A DNA stretch of 52,612 nucleotides from an uncultured Clostridium sp. (GCA_934755305.1 CAKVLD010000015.1:1-52612), one strand, 5' to 3'; positions 25,651 through 34,346 are shown, counted from the first letter of the stretch. Program-made: numbers and translations. The notes: generated by a model from the sequence alone, not told the origin.

Positions 25651-26900
25651 TAATTACACCTCTCTTGTCTATATAAATTCTGTATCAACATTTCCTTAAA
25701 AGCTTCTACTCTTATTCTTATTTGTTCTATATCTTGATATTTATAATCTGTTTCCAATCTAAATACAGGTATATTTCTATCTACAAAAAATGATTCATAT
25801 CTATTTAATTCAAAATCATGTTCAATTTGCCCTTTTAAAACATGATAAATGACACCATCAAAATTGTATTCATCTTGTAGCTTCTTTACCTCTTCAAATA
25901 GATTACTATTATCAACATAAGCCGAAGAACAGTCTGAATAATAACTTTCTAGAACTACCTTATTAAAATAATTTCTTAATAAAAAGCCCTTATTCTCTAT
26001 ATTAGAATCTACATTAACCTTTTCAGTCATTACATTTACTGTATCACCTATATCTAAACCTATGTCATTTAGTAAAAATGGAACTTTAAAGTTTGGAAAA
26101 TATATAGGTGATCCTATTAATAATACTTTTGGTATATTATAATTCACACTACCTACTTTACTCTCTAAAAACTCATTTATCTTTTTTAATTCTTGGGTCC
26201 ATCTAGATATATCTTTACTGTAATAATACGTGTTTAATATAAACAAACTCATTGTTGTAGATATTTCTGCTTTATTCATTCTAGTTAAATCTCTAAATCT
26301 TCTCATTTCATATCTTGCATCATTAACTAATTTGACAGCTTTCTTTAAGCTATCTCTAGTTATATTTTTCTTCAAAATAACTTCAAGCCTCTCTCCTAAC
26401 TTCCACATTTCTGATGTCCATTTTTTAGCGGATAATTCTTGATTTTTATCTGTTGGAAAATCTACTGTTATAACATTAACTTCTTTTTCTAAAATATAAG
26501 CTAACTTTCTCATACTATCGCAAGTTATAGGTATTATTACTGTATAATCTTTTGGATTCTCTAATTTTTTTCTTTTTAAAAAACCCAATATAGATTGACT
26601 TACTGAATCTGTATCTCTTGGAACAAATTCATCTGCTAAATTATAAGTTCCTAAACTACCACCTATAATCCATAAAGGAACTTCTTTTAAAGCATAAATT
26701 ATTTCTTCTGGAATGCTTGTTCCTAATACAATTATTTTTTGAACTTGATATTCATTATCATTAAAATATTCTTTTGTAATCTTAAAAAAATACTCTAGTT
26801 GCTTCGAAGATTTTTCTTCTTGTAGCTTTTTAATTGAATCATTAATTTCACTAATATAAATATCTTTTGATGACTTTTTCTCTTCAATACTTTGCATCAC
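25650..26900 (-). CDS. Cysteine-depleted paralogue of the DCCP-type reductase
   Basis: A 416-residue member of the 2-hydroxyacyl-CoA dehydratase D family, first gene of the operon and alignable with the 425-residue protein (shared FPNxKxPxLx, YHVLxG and RIRxEAFxEM). The metal-ligand positions are mostly lost: KSCSGSY becomes IIGGSLGTY, RDACPV becomes RDTDSV, TTCDCKKK becomes ITCDSMRK, and LRGCLVYDY becomes LKGQIEHDF. It should not hold a complete double-cubane. It may be a structural or substrate-binding partner in a heterodimer. NCBI-style annotation would call it a dehydratase, which the missing cysteines contradict. Confidence 0.82.
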   Translation of the reverse strand: MMQSIEEKKSSKDIYISEINDSIKKLQEEKSSKQLEYFFKITKEYFNDNEYQVQKIIVLGTSIPEEIIYALKEVPLWIIGGSLGTYNLADEFVPRDTDSVSQSILGFLKRKKLENPKDYTVIIPITCDSMRKLAYILEKEVNVITVDFPTDKNQELSAKKWTSEMWKLGERLEVILKKNITRDSLKKAVKLVNDARYEMRRFRDLTRMNKAEISTTMSLFILNTYYYSKDISRWTQELKKINEFLESKVGSVNYNIPKVLLIGSPIYFPNFKVPFLLNDIGLDIGDTVNVMTEKVNVDSNIENKGFLLRNYFNKVVLESYYSDCSSAYVDNSNLFEEVKKLQDEYNFDGVIYHVLKGQIEHDFELNRYESFFVDRNIPVFRLETDYKYQDIEQIRIRVEAFKEMLIQNLYRQERCN

Positions 26901-27071
26901 TATACCTTACTCCCTTTCTATATTTTTATATGTTTTAAATATTCAGATATAACTATAACACTATTCCTTTATTTTTTCAATTTATTATCTTTGTTACTTA
27001 TTTTACATTTTTTTCAACAAGTATTATCTTTGTACTGCTAATTTTATAAAATAGTAAACCTTTTAATATAT
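26901..27071 (-). other. Leader/intergenic segment of the Fe-S operon
   Basis: About 165 bp lie between the predicted MerR-type start site and the first gene. A second promoter-like pair TTGAAA-N17-TATAGT lies nearer the gene (within 26940-26990). No ORF or clear hairpin is seen. Confidence 0.4.
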
Positions 27072-27102
27072 AACTTAACACTTAGAGTTAACTCCAAGTC
27101 AA
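27072..27102 (-). promoter_or_regulatory. MerR-family-type promoter/operator of the Fe-S operon
   Basis: TTGACT (27097-27102) and TAAGTT (27072-27077) are separated by 19 bp, and the spacer contains the near-palindrome CTTGGAGTTAACTCTAAG. Over-long spacers filled by a dyad of this exact style (CTTGACT...GTTAACTCTAAGTGTTA) are typical of MerR-family activators of the AdhR/electrophile-sensing type. The regulator gene is not in the window. Confidence 0.75.
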
Positions 27103-27334
27103 GTTTTTAAATGTAATAAATTATAATAAAAAATAGCTCATATAATCAAATATATTAAAATGATAGTAATTAAAAACCACTTTAATATACGTAACTATAT
27201 AAGCTAAATATGTATTATTACTTTTATCTATTATATAACTTCATTATTAATAACATTTTGTAGGCTACCACGATAATATAACAAAAACTTTAGTTTAAAA
27301 GTAAATTTGATATATATTTATCTAATCCTTAATA

Positions 27335-28711
27335 TTATTTATTAAACTTTTCTTTATCTAATTTTCCTATAGATCTAGCTACAGTAACTGTAGTTACCAT
27401 AGTTCCATTAACATTTAACATAGTTCTACCCATATCTAATATAGGATCAATAGCTATAATTCCACCTGCAAGAGGAAAATATGCTGCAAGACCTACTCCT
27501 GATAAAACTACTGAAGCTGACATAGTTGCAGTTCCTGGAAGCCCAGCAATTCCAAGAGAAGATATTGCTATAACTACTAAAAGCATAACATAAAAAGTTA
27601 TATTTTGTTCTATACCTGCCATGTTTGCTATAGTTACAGCTAATAATGCTGGATATATTCCTGCACAACCATTCATCCCCATATTAGCACCAAGACTTCC
27701 TGTAAAACTTGCTATTCCTTCGTCAACTCCTTGGTTCTTTGCTAAGGTTTCTATAGTTACTGGTAAAGTTCCTAAACTTGAACGAGATGTAAAAGCAAGT
27801 ATTAACGCTTGACCTGCATTCTTTATATATTTTAGTGGGTTTAAACCATTTAAAGTTATTATAAGCATATGTACTAAAAATACTAAGATAATAGATAAAT
27901 ATACAGCTACTATAAACTTTATAACTGCTATCATTGAAGCTACTCCTCTACCTGCTAATGTATTTGCAAGCATTGCAACTACTGCATAAGGCATAAATTT
28001 TATAACTGTCATAGCTACACTAACTATTATCTTATAAAAAGCTTCAACTAAATCTACAAAAGGTTTTATTACTTCTGAATATTTTTTAGTAAGTCTTCTA
28101 ACTGCTATACCTAAAAAGCCTGAGAATATTATTACTCCTACTATATTACCATTTGCCATAGATTCAATTACATTTGAAGGTAATAATCCTCTTAAAGTAT
28201 CTACTAATGGAACTACTTCCTTTATTTCAGCTTCTATAGCTGAAACTTCTGCACCAACTCCAAGTTTCATAAGGTTACCTACTATTATTGCTACAATTGC
28301 TGAAAGAGCAGTAGTCACAAGTAACATTCCTATAGATCTAAAAGTAAGAGTTCCTATATTTTCTCCTTCTTTCATATTAATTATTACCTTTAATATAGAA
28401 ATAAATATCATAGGTACAACTAACATCTTTAATAAATCCATAAAACCTGAACCAATAAATCCATACCATTTACTTACTTCTTTTAACCATATAACTTCTG
28501 ACGGATTTTCTGGAAATCCAGCTACCATTTGAATAATTATTCCTAAAATAAGTCCAATTATAGTTGCATATATTGTTCTTTTTGAAAAATTAACTTTTTT
28601 CTTTTCTAAATTTCTAATAAAGAAAAATATCCCTACTAACGCTATTATAAAAATAATTGTTTTTATATCCGTTATCATTATAAATTCTGATAAAAAAGGA
28701 CTATTCACCAT
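27335..28711 (-). CDS. Dicarboxylate/amino acid:cation symporter, TcyP-like (cystine)
   Basis: A 458-residue member of the DAACS family (glutamate-transporter fold) with about nine TM segments and two re-entrant loops. FIGSGFMDLLKMLVVPMIF and SRSSLGTLPVTIETL are the conserved core and substrate-loop motifs, and GLPGTATMSASVVL is the second hairpin. The sequence most resembles the L-cystine importer TcyP. It diverges from the CoA-disulfide reductase gene across a shared palindromic operator, supporting a role in thiol or sulfur supply. Glutamate or serine transport is the alternative. Confidence 0.82.
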   Translation of the reverse strand: MVNSPFLSEFIMITDIKTIIFIIALVGIFFFIRNLEKKKVNFSKRTIYATIIGLILGIIIQMVAGFPENPSEVIWLKEVSKWYGFIGSGFMDLLKMLVVPMIFISILKVIINMKEGENIGTLTFRSIGMLLVTTALSAIVAIIVGNLMKLGVGAEVSAIEAEIKEVVPLVDTLRGLLPSNVIESMANGNIVGVIIFSGFLGIAVRRLTKKYSEVIKPFVDLVEAFYKIIVSVAMTVIKFMPYAVVAMLANTLAGRGVASMIAVIKFIVAVYLSIILVFLVHMLIITLNGLNPLKYIKNAGQALILAFTSRSSLGTLPVTIETLAKNQGVDEGIASFTGSLGANMGMNGCAGIYPALLAVTIANMAGIEQNITFYVMLLVVIAISSLGIAGLPGTATMSASVVLSGVGLAAYFPLAGGIIAIDPILDMGRTMLNVNGTMVTTVTVARSIGKLDKEKFNK

Positions 28712-28802
28712 ACCTTTTCTCTCCTCCTTTGTTATTCTCCCATTTTTCTTACTACACTTATATGTTTCTATAGTATTTTTTATTATTAATGTATTATAAT
28801 AT

Positions 28803-28828
28803 ATAATATAGACAATTGTCTATATTAT
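28803..28828. promoter_or_regulatory. 26-bp perfect palindromic operator between tcyP-like and CoA-disulfide reductase genes
   Basis: The half-site ATAATATAGACAA is followed immediately by its exact complement, centred at 28815/28816, 23 bp upstream of the reductase ATG. The core TATAGACAATTGTCTATA is of the type bound by MarR-like dimers. A TATAAT-like -10 overlaps its left side. It probably co-regulates the divergent genes; the binding protein is unknown. Confidence 0.75.
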
Positions 28829-28850
28829 TATTCATTAAGGAGAAAAATAT

Positions 28851-30188
28851 ATGAGAGTAATTATTATAGGTGGTGTTGCTGCTGGAATGAGTGCAGCTGC
28901 AAAATTAAAAAGACTTCAACCTGATTATGAAGTTGTAGTATACGAAAAAACTGATATTGTTTCTTTTGGAGCTTGTGGCTTACCTTATTTTGTTGGAGGA
29001 TTTTTTGAAGATTCTAATGAAATGATAGCTAGAAGTGCTGAAAAGTTTATAGAATCAGGTATTGATCTTAATTTATTTTGTGAAGTAACAAAAGTTGATT
29101 CTAATAACAACAAATTAATAGTTCATAATTTAAAAACAAATGAAACTTTTGAAGATCATTATGATAAATTAATGATTGCAACTGGTGCAAGTAGCATTAT
29201 CCCTAATATTGAAAATATAAATTTAGATAATGTTTCTACTCTAAAAAACATGGAAGATGGTAAAAGATTAAAGGAATTATTATCTAAAGAAGAAAATAAA
29301 AATGTAGTTATTATAGGTGCTGGATTCATAGGACTTGAAGCAGTTGAAGCTGCTAAGCAAAAAGGGAAAAATGTTACTGTTTTTCAACTAGAAGATAGAA
29401 TATTACAAGCAGTATTTGATAAAGAAATTACTGATGTTTTAGAAGAAGAAATTAGAAGTCACAATGTAGATTTACGTCTAGATGAATCTATTACTAAATT
29501 AATTGGTGATAAAAAAGTTTCAAAAGTAATAACTTCTAAAGGGGATAGCGTAGATGCAGATATAGTTATAATAGCTACTGGAGTTAGACCAAATACTAGC
29601 TTTTTAAAGGATACTAATATAGAAATGTTACCTAATGGTGCTTTAATAGTTAATGAATATGGTGAAACTTCTATTAAAGATATTTATGCAGCTGGAGATT
29701 GTGCTACTATAAGAAATGCTGTTACTAATAAAGATGTTTATGTACCACTAGCTACTGGTGCTAATAAACTTGGTAGAATTGTTGGTGAAAATTTAGCTGG
29801 ACTTAATAATACTTTTCAAGGTTCTTTAAGTTCAAGCTGTATAAAGGTTATGAATATGGAAGCTGCTTCTACTGGTCTAACTGAAAACATGGCAAAGAAA
29901 TTAAATTTAGATTATAAAACTACTTTTATTTCTGATTATAATCAAACTACTTATTATCCAGGAAGAAATAAAATTTATGTAAAACTTGTATATGATGCAA
30001 AAACTAAAGTTATCTTAGGAGGGCAAGTAGCTGGATTTAAGGATTCTGTTCAAAGAGCAAATGTATTAGCTGCTGCTATTCTAGGAAAGCTTACTACAAA
30101 TCAACTTGGAATGCTTGATTTATGTTATGCTCCACCTTTTGCAAGAACTTGGGATGTACTTAACGTGGCAGGTAATGTTTCAAAATAG
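28851..30188 (+). CDS. CoA-disulfide reductase / FAD-dependent NAD(P)H oxidoreductase
   Basis: A 445-residue member of the pyridine nucleotide-disulfide reductase family with a single active-site cysteine: GACGLPYFVGG, Cys42. FAD binding is shown by IIGGVAAGMSAAAKLKR and IYAAGDCA, and NAD(P)H binding by VVIIGAGFIGLEA. Members reduce CoA disulfide, or oxidise NADH with oxygen, polysulfide or S0. AAGGAGA lies 7 nt before the start. The single-cysteine type fits CoA-disulfide or polysulfide reduction, and its cystine-importer neighbour supports a thiol role. Confidence 0.88.
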   Translation: MRVIIIGGVAAGMSAAAKLKRLQPDYEVVVYEKTDIVSFGACGLPYFVGGFFEDSNEMIARSAEKFIESGIDLNLFCEVTKVDSNNNKLIVHNLKTNETFEDHYDKLMIATGASSIIPNIENINLDNVSTLKNMEDGKRLKELLSKEENKNVVIIGAGFIGLEAVEAAKQKGKNVTVFQLEDRILQAVFDKEITDVLEEEIRSHNVDLRLDESITKLIGDKKVSKVITSKGDSVDADIVIIATGVRPNTSFLKDTNIEMLPNGALIVNEYGETSIKDIYAAGDCATIRNAVTNKDVYVPLATGANKLGRIVGENLAGLNNTFQGSLSSSCIKVMNMEAASTGLTENMAKKLNLDYKTTFISDYNQTTYYPGRNKIYVKLVYDAKTKVILGGQVAGFKDSVQRANVLAAAILGKLTTNQLGMLDLCYAPPFARTWDVLNVAGNVSK

Positions 30189-30225
30189 AAGTAGATAAAA
30201 TTTAATAATTTCTTATATTAGTAAA

Positions 30226-30260
30226 GTGGCTTAAACACTAATGTTTAAGCCACCTTCTTT
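30226..30260 (+). terminator. Intrinsic terminator of the CoA-disulfide reductase gene
   Basis: GTGGCTTAAACA / TGTTTAAGCCAC forms a 12-bp perfect stem with a CTAA loop, followed by CTTCTTTAT. It lies 38 bp past the stop. Confidence 0.8.
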
Positions 30261-30510
30261 ATATAGTTACTTCATAAGATTCAACGAAATTAATACAGTC
30301 TAAAGCTTTGATAGTATGGAAACTTATTTGATGAGTAGGATATTTAAACTTCATAAGTTCAAAGAATTTCTTCTTATTCATCTGCCCTTGGCTATAAGCT
30401 TCAATATAATCATATATGGTATCATCGGCCATAGGTCCAATAACAACATCGTATCTCTTCTGCCCTTTTCCATAATGGACACATCCTTTCTTAACTAAAT
30501 ATTATTTTAC
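30259..30510 (-). pseudogene. C-terminal remnant of a DUF3990 protein
   Basis: The minus strand reads KKGCVHYGKGQKRYDVVIGP, MADDTIYDYIEAYSQG and HQISFHTIKALDCINFVESY before TAA. These match the conserved YDxVxGPxADDxxY and QxxFxTxxAL regions of DUF3990, an ADP-ribosyltransferase-like family often beside DUF3791 proteins. The N-terminal half and start codon are gone. Confidence 0.7.
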
Positions 30511-30706
30511 TTAGTTCGTCTTAATGTATTCACTAATTTATACTAATACCAACATTCTTTTAGCTAATTGAATTAATATAGTTGAATCTATTGGCTTTAT
30601 GTTAGAATATGATTTAGCAAGTTTAGTGGTAGTACCAATAGAATTCTTTGTCCTCCACAATCAGATTCCATTTCACGATGGATATCCTTGTTTTCTTGTA
30701 CAATAC
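30511..30706. other. Degenerate stretch upstream of the DUF3990 remnant
   Basis: Short blocked frames on the minus strand (for example TKLAKSYSNIKPIDS) hint at further gene debris, but nothing can be assigned. No RNA or promoter is evident. Confidence 0.35.
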
Positions 30707-31174
30707 TTACGTTAATCTTGTATCGCATTTTTTACCTATTCTTAATACCAATAATGATACAATAATTATTAAAAACATAAATAAAGGTACTAAATAATAA
30801 GCCATACTTACCAAATTATAATCACGTAATATAACTAAAACTCCTGATAAAGGAAATGTAATAAAAATTGATAATACTATTAATTCATATGGGAAAAAAG
30901 CATTCTCCATATAAAATCCTACCATTTCATATTTTCCAACAATTGATTCGGCATCAATTGCAAGTATAGTCATAAATATAGTTAATATAGATAAAAATAC
31001 AAGTACATATTTTTTATTAACATTGAAAATTCTAAATAATAAAATCATACTAATTACTTCAATTCCTGTAGTAATTACCTGGTTCAGTTTAAATATATCT
31101 ATTCCCCTACACAAAATATAAAACATAAATATCATAACCATGTAAATTAATAATATTTTTTTAAAATCCTTCAC
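30707..31174 (-). CDS. Hypothetical integral membrane protein
   Basis: A 155-residue protein with about five hydrophobic segments (approximately 7-25, 33-49, 54-72, 95-116 and 126-147) and a basic C-terminus KKCDTRLT. It starts with GTG behind GGGAGGA. No family is recognised. It lies 73 bp downstream of the DUF1906 gene and may be co-transcribed; no terminator is obvious between them. Confidence 0.6.
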   Translation of the reverse strand: MKDFKKILLIYMVMIFMFYILCRGIDIFKLNQVITTGIEVISMILLFRIFNVNKKYVLVFLSILTIFMTILAIDAESIVGKYEMVGFYMENAFFPYELIVLSIFITFPLSGVLVILRDYNLVSMAYYLVPLFMFLIIIVSLLVLRIGKKCDTRLT

Positions 31175-31247
31175 GTAGTTCCTCCCATAATACTTTTATA
31201 CAAATTATACCACATACACCGTATAACAGCCTACTATTTAGGATAAT

Positions 31248-33224
31248 TTACCCATTTTTGTACCACTCTTCTGCGAAATTTTTACCATATACATCTTTAA
31301 GTAATTCACAATCATTACAACTTTCCTCAACAGGTTTAGCACCATTACATGAATATAGATCTGTATGTGTATTTGATTTAAAAGAACTAACTTTAATTTT
31401 TGATAAATGATATATATTAAAGCTAAGATAAGCCTGATTACTTTGATGATAACCAAATTCAACTCCTCCAGGTACACCATGTGAAAATATAGTTAAAGAT
31501 CCTATTTTACGTTCATCTCTATTAGAATTTATATAATTTTCAAATTCAGTAGCACTATTAAAGAATTTTATATCTACTTCTAAACGTCTAGCTGTATCTT
31601 TGAAATTTTCAATATCTTCTTTTGAATAATCAGTTTGTGATATTAACCAAGTTACTGTATCATATGGATATTCTTTTTTAAATCTTCTTAATTCATTTAT
31701 CGCAGGTTCAATAAAGTTATATTTGAATCTACGTCCATATATACCTACTCCTCCTACTTCTAAAGCTGCATCATATTCACTACATGACACTACTATTCTT
31801 TCTATTAACTCTGTATTTGGATCAGATATACCTGCAGCATCATTTCCAAGCGTAACTCTAGATACCCCCATATCTCTACCAGAACTAATATTATTATCTA
31901 TTTCTATTTGGCCGTTACCTGAGCCTATTGTTATAGTTGATATCTGGTCTATAGCCCAATCCTTAGGAAGTGAATACCCTAAGTTTCCACTAAATCCAGA
32001 TGACATATCACATACAAAACTACTACAAGAATATCCTGCTAATGATACTCTGCTACATACATTTCTTGGAGCGTATATACCTATTTTATATTTTGTCTTA
32101 GTTCTCTTAAATACTGCTGATATTTCCCTAAAGTATGGAAGTATTGAAGATGTTACATCCTGATCTAAAGCATCAAAATCAACAGTAAAATATATTATAG
32201 TACCTGCTTCGAATCCAAAACTACTTGCTGCTGCAATTGCACTTTTAGCATCTTTATTTCCTTGTACTGCATTAAAATAAGATAATTTATATCCTCCAGT
32301 TTCAAATATAGGATATACTCTTAAACCGGCTGAAAATATAGTATTTAATTCACTTGAAGTCATCTTAAATTTTCCTGTCAAATATCTACCAACAGACTTA
32401 TATCCATTATTTCTTAATGTTTGAGCTTTAGCAGCTGTAATAGTTGTGGAACAATCACACATAGTTCCCTTTCTATTTGGATCTCCTGTACTAACTAATA
32501 AAGATGCCCATGTTTGCTTTCCTGCAATTCCATCTGAATCTAACCCTGAAAAACTTTGAAAATCAGAAACAGCTTTTTTTACTCCATTTCCATAACCTCC
32601 ATCAAAACCATTTGGATTAAATCCATTACAATACAAGGCATATTGTAATATATAAATGAAATTCTTTTTAGTACTTCCAAGTGAAAGAGTTGGTGCTAAT
32701 TCCTTAGTCTTTGTACCCCATACTCCATCTACAAGTGAAACACCTTCTTCAATTTGAAGTGCAAAAATCAATGCTTTATTTGTTGTTCTAGCATATATAC
32801 CATCGCAAGGTACTAATCCTATCTTTTTAGCAAAACTTGCATTACTAGAATATTTAGCATTTAAACTTTGTTGAATTTTTCTTATATTGGAGTCTCCATG
32901 ATAATCCCCATAATTTAATAGCTTAAATGCATCCATTGTTAATATAGCTTTCATTAAGCTTGAATTTACACTTCCAGTTTGAGAAATACCAGCATCTGAT
33001 TGAAGAGTTTTTATTGCTTTTTGAGTTTTCTCTGAAAAAACTCCATCAAAAGCTCCTGCTTCATATCCCTTACAATATAATCCTCCTTGTAAAATATAAT
33101 TTATATTTTTGTTACTTGAATTATTTATTGATATTTCTTTGAAATAAGAACTTGTAGTAGGACCAAAATCCCCATCTGCTGTTATACCTAATTCAATTTG
33201 TAAAGCTTGTATTAAAGCTTTCAT
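31248..33224 (-). CDS. Peptidoglycan-binding DUF1906 (glycoside hydrolase-like) protein with caspase-like C-terminus
   Basis: A 658-residue multidomain protein. Residues 1-250 hold repeated peptidoglycan-binding modules (DGDFGPTT, DGVFSEKTQKAIKTLQ, DGIAGKQTW). Residues about 255-470 form a DUF1906/Rv2525c-like TIM-barrel (GYKSVGRYLTG, IIYFTVDFDALD, WAIDQIS, EIDNN). Residues about 490-658 include a hydrophobic strand ending SHG (His about 582) and a strand ending LYSC (Cys about 626), the spacing and context of a clan CD (caspase/CHAT) dyad. There is no signal peptide, as in some lysins. The start at 33224 (MKALIQALQIELG) is set by GGAG. The C-terminal assignment is my inference; the rest is solid. 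Confidence 0.8.
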   Translation of the reverse strand: MKALIQALQIELGITADGDFGPTTSSYFKEISINNSSNKNINYILQGGLYCKGYEAGAFDGVFSEKTQKAIKTLQSDAGISQTGSVNSSLMKAILTMDAFKLLNYGDYHGDSNIRKIQQSLNAKYSSNASFAKKIGLVPCDGIYARTTNKALIFALQIEEGVSLVDGVWGTKTKELAPTLSLGSTKKNFIYILQYALYCNGFNPNGFDGGYGNGVKKAVSDFQSFSGLDSDGIAGKQTWASLLVSTGDPNRKGTMCDCSTTITAAKAQTLRNNGYKSVGRYLTGKFKMTSSELNTIFSAGLRVYPIFETGGYKLSYFNAVQGNKDAKSAIAAASSFGFEAGTIIYFTVDFDALDQDVTSSILPYFREISAVFKRTKTKYKIGIYAPRNVCSRVSLAGYSCSSFVCDMSSGFSGNLGYSLPKDWAIDQISTITIGSGNGQIEIDNNISSGRDMGVSRVTLGNDAAGISDPNTELIERIVVSCSEYDAALEVGGVGIYGRRFKYNFIEPAINELRRFKKEYPYDTVTWLISQTDYSKEDIENFKDTARRLEVDIKFFNSATEFENYINSNRDERKIGSLTIFSHGVPGGVEFGYHQSNQAYLSFNIYHLSKIKVSSFKSNTHTDLYSCNGAKPVEESCNDCELLKDVYGKNFAEEWYKNG

Positions 33225-33257
33225 TGTACTCCAACCTTTAATTAGTAAACTCAAATT

Positions 33258-33306
33258 CAAAAAATATCCACAAGTATTTCATTTTTATATAAATACCTGT
33301 GGATAT
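33258..33306 (-). terminator. Intrinsic terminator of the metallophosphoesterase gene
   Basis: ATATCCACAGGTATTT pairs with AAATACTTGTGGATAT (15 of 16), then TTTTTTG on the minus strand. It lies 25 bp past the stop at 33331. Confidence 0.85.
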
Positions 33307-33330
33307 CTTATAAATAAATGTGAATAACAT

Positions 33331-34233
33331 TTAACTTTTCAACGCATTAAAATAATCCTTTAACTTAGTAGGACCAACTAAAATATCTCGATCTATAAAT
33401 AAGGAACCATCACCTTTAGTTTTTACCCACCACTTTACAAGCATTATTTCTCCATTTTTTATTTCAATTGCAGTTATGCACCTAGGGTGAACACAACTTC
33501 CATCATTAAAATAAGGTGCTTCTTCTATACTTGGAAACATAGGTCTATGAGTATGGCCTGATATTAATATATGTTTCTCTTTCTTTACCCACCTAATTAA
33601 ACGTTTTTCTACCATCTCTTTCTTTTTATAATTTTTAGCTGTACGAGTAGGGTCATTTACACCATAGCTTTCTAAAGGTCTCCAAAGATATCTAACAAGG
33701 AATCTACTTACCTTCCAAAAAATATCATTAATAAGGTCACATTGATGACCATGTATTAATAAAATTTTATCTTCAGTTCCTCTATAAGATAAAACTAACC
33801 CTTCATGAATTTTTATACCTTTAAATAAGTTCTCATTTTTTCCTGTATTCTCATCAAAATATTCATAAAGGTTTTCTTTTACAAATTTATCATCTTTTTT
33901 TACCATATCATGATTTCCATATAGAAAATAAAGCCTCTTTTCTTTAAAAAACTTAGCTAAAAGCCAAAAGACATGACTATGTTCTTGTTTTATATCAGCC
34001 ATTTTCTTTATTTCCCATAGCTCGTCTCCATCACCAATTTCTATATATGTGAAACCATTTTTATAATAATAGGTTAATGCATAAAAATATATATTCTGAT
34101 TCTTTGAAAAATTATCTGCTAAATTCCCATCGCCTCTATGACAATCACTTACTATAACAATCTTAGATGTATCATCAAATTTAACTATATCTGCCGATGA
34201 AAAAATCTTAGATAAACGCTTTAATATATTCAT
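33331..34233 (-). CDS. Metallophosphoesterase (UDP-diacylglucosamine hydrolase-like fold)
   Basis: A 300-residue calcineurin-like phosphoesterase with all metal motifs: VSDCHRGDGN (motif I), EIGDGDEL (II), LYGNHDMV (III), IHGHQ (IV) and SGHTHRP (V). The arrangement is that of the LpxH-like/UDP-2,3-diacylglucosamine pyrophosphatase subfamily. Gram-positive clostridia make no lipid A, so the substrate is unknown. AGGAGG lies 4 nt before ATG. It is monocistronic with terminators on both sides. Confidence 0.85.
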   Translation of the reverse strand: MNILKRLSKIFSSADIVKFDDTSKIVIVSDCHRGDGNLADNFSKNQNIYFYALTYYYKNGFTYIEIGDGDELWEIKKMADIKQEHSHVFWLLAKFFKEKRLYFLYGNHDMVKKDDKFVKENLYEYFDENTGKNENLFKGIKIHEGLVLSYRGTEDKILLIHGHQCDLINDIFWKVSRFLVRYLWRPLESYGVNDPTRTAKNYKKKEMVEKRLIRWVKKEKHILISGHTHRPMFPSIEEAPYFNDGSCVHPRCITAIEIKNGEIMLVKWWVKTKGDGSLFIDRDILVGPTKLKDYFNALKS

Positions 34234-34319
34234 TTATCCTCCTAGAAACTAGCACTCTCAACTATACTATATTCTTATATATTTATTTTAGATACCATTA
34301 ATTAAATTAATCTATACTT

Positions 34320-34341
34320 AGGGGCTAAACCCTTAGCCCCT
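34320..34341 (-). terminator. Short hairpin after the DUF4474 gene
   Basis: AGGGGCTA / TTAGCCCCT, an 8-9-bp GC-rich stem, lies 5 bp past the stop at 34347. There is no clear U-run, so it may be a stability hairpin. Confidence 0.45.
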
Positions 34342-34346
34342 CTACT

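Noticed and set aside
21821..26900. Fermentative 2-hydroxyacyl-CoA dehydratase or clostridial plasmalogen synthase operon
   Set aside because: No CoA-transferase or acyl-CoA dehydrogenase genes are adjacent, one subunit lacks cluster cysteines, and the proteins are separate short subunits unlike the large fused PlsA.
31238..31480. 80-residue minus-strand ORF
   Set aside because: It is an alternate frame within the 3' end of the DUF1906 gene; composition is that of a shadow frame.
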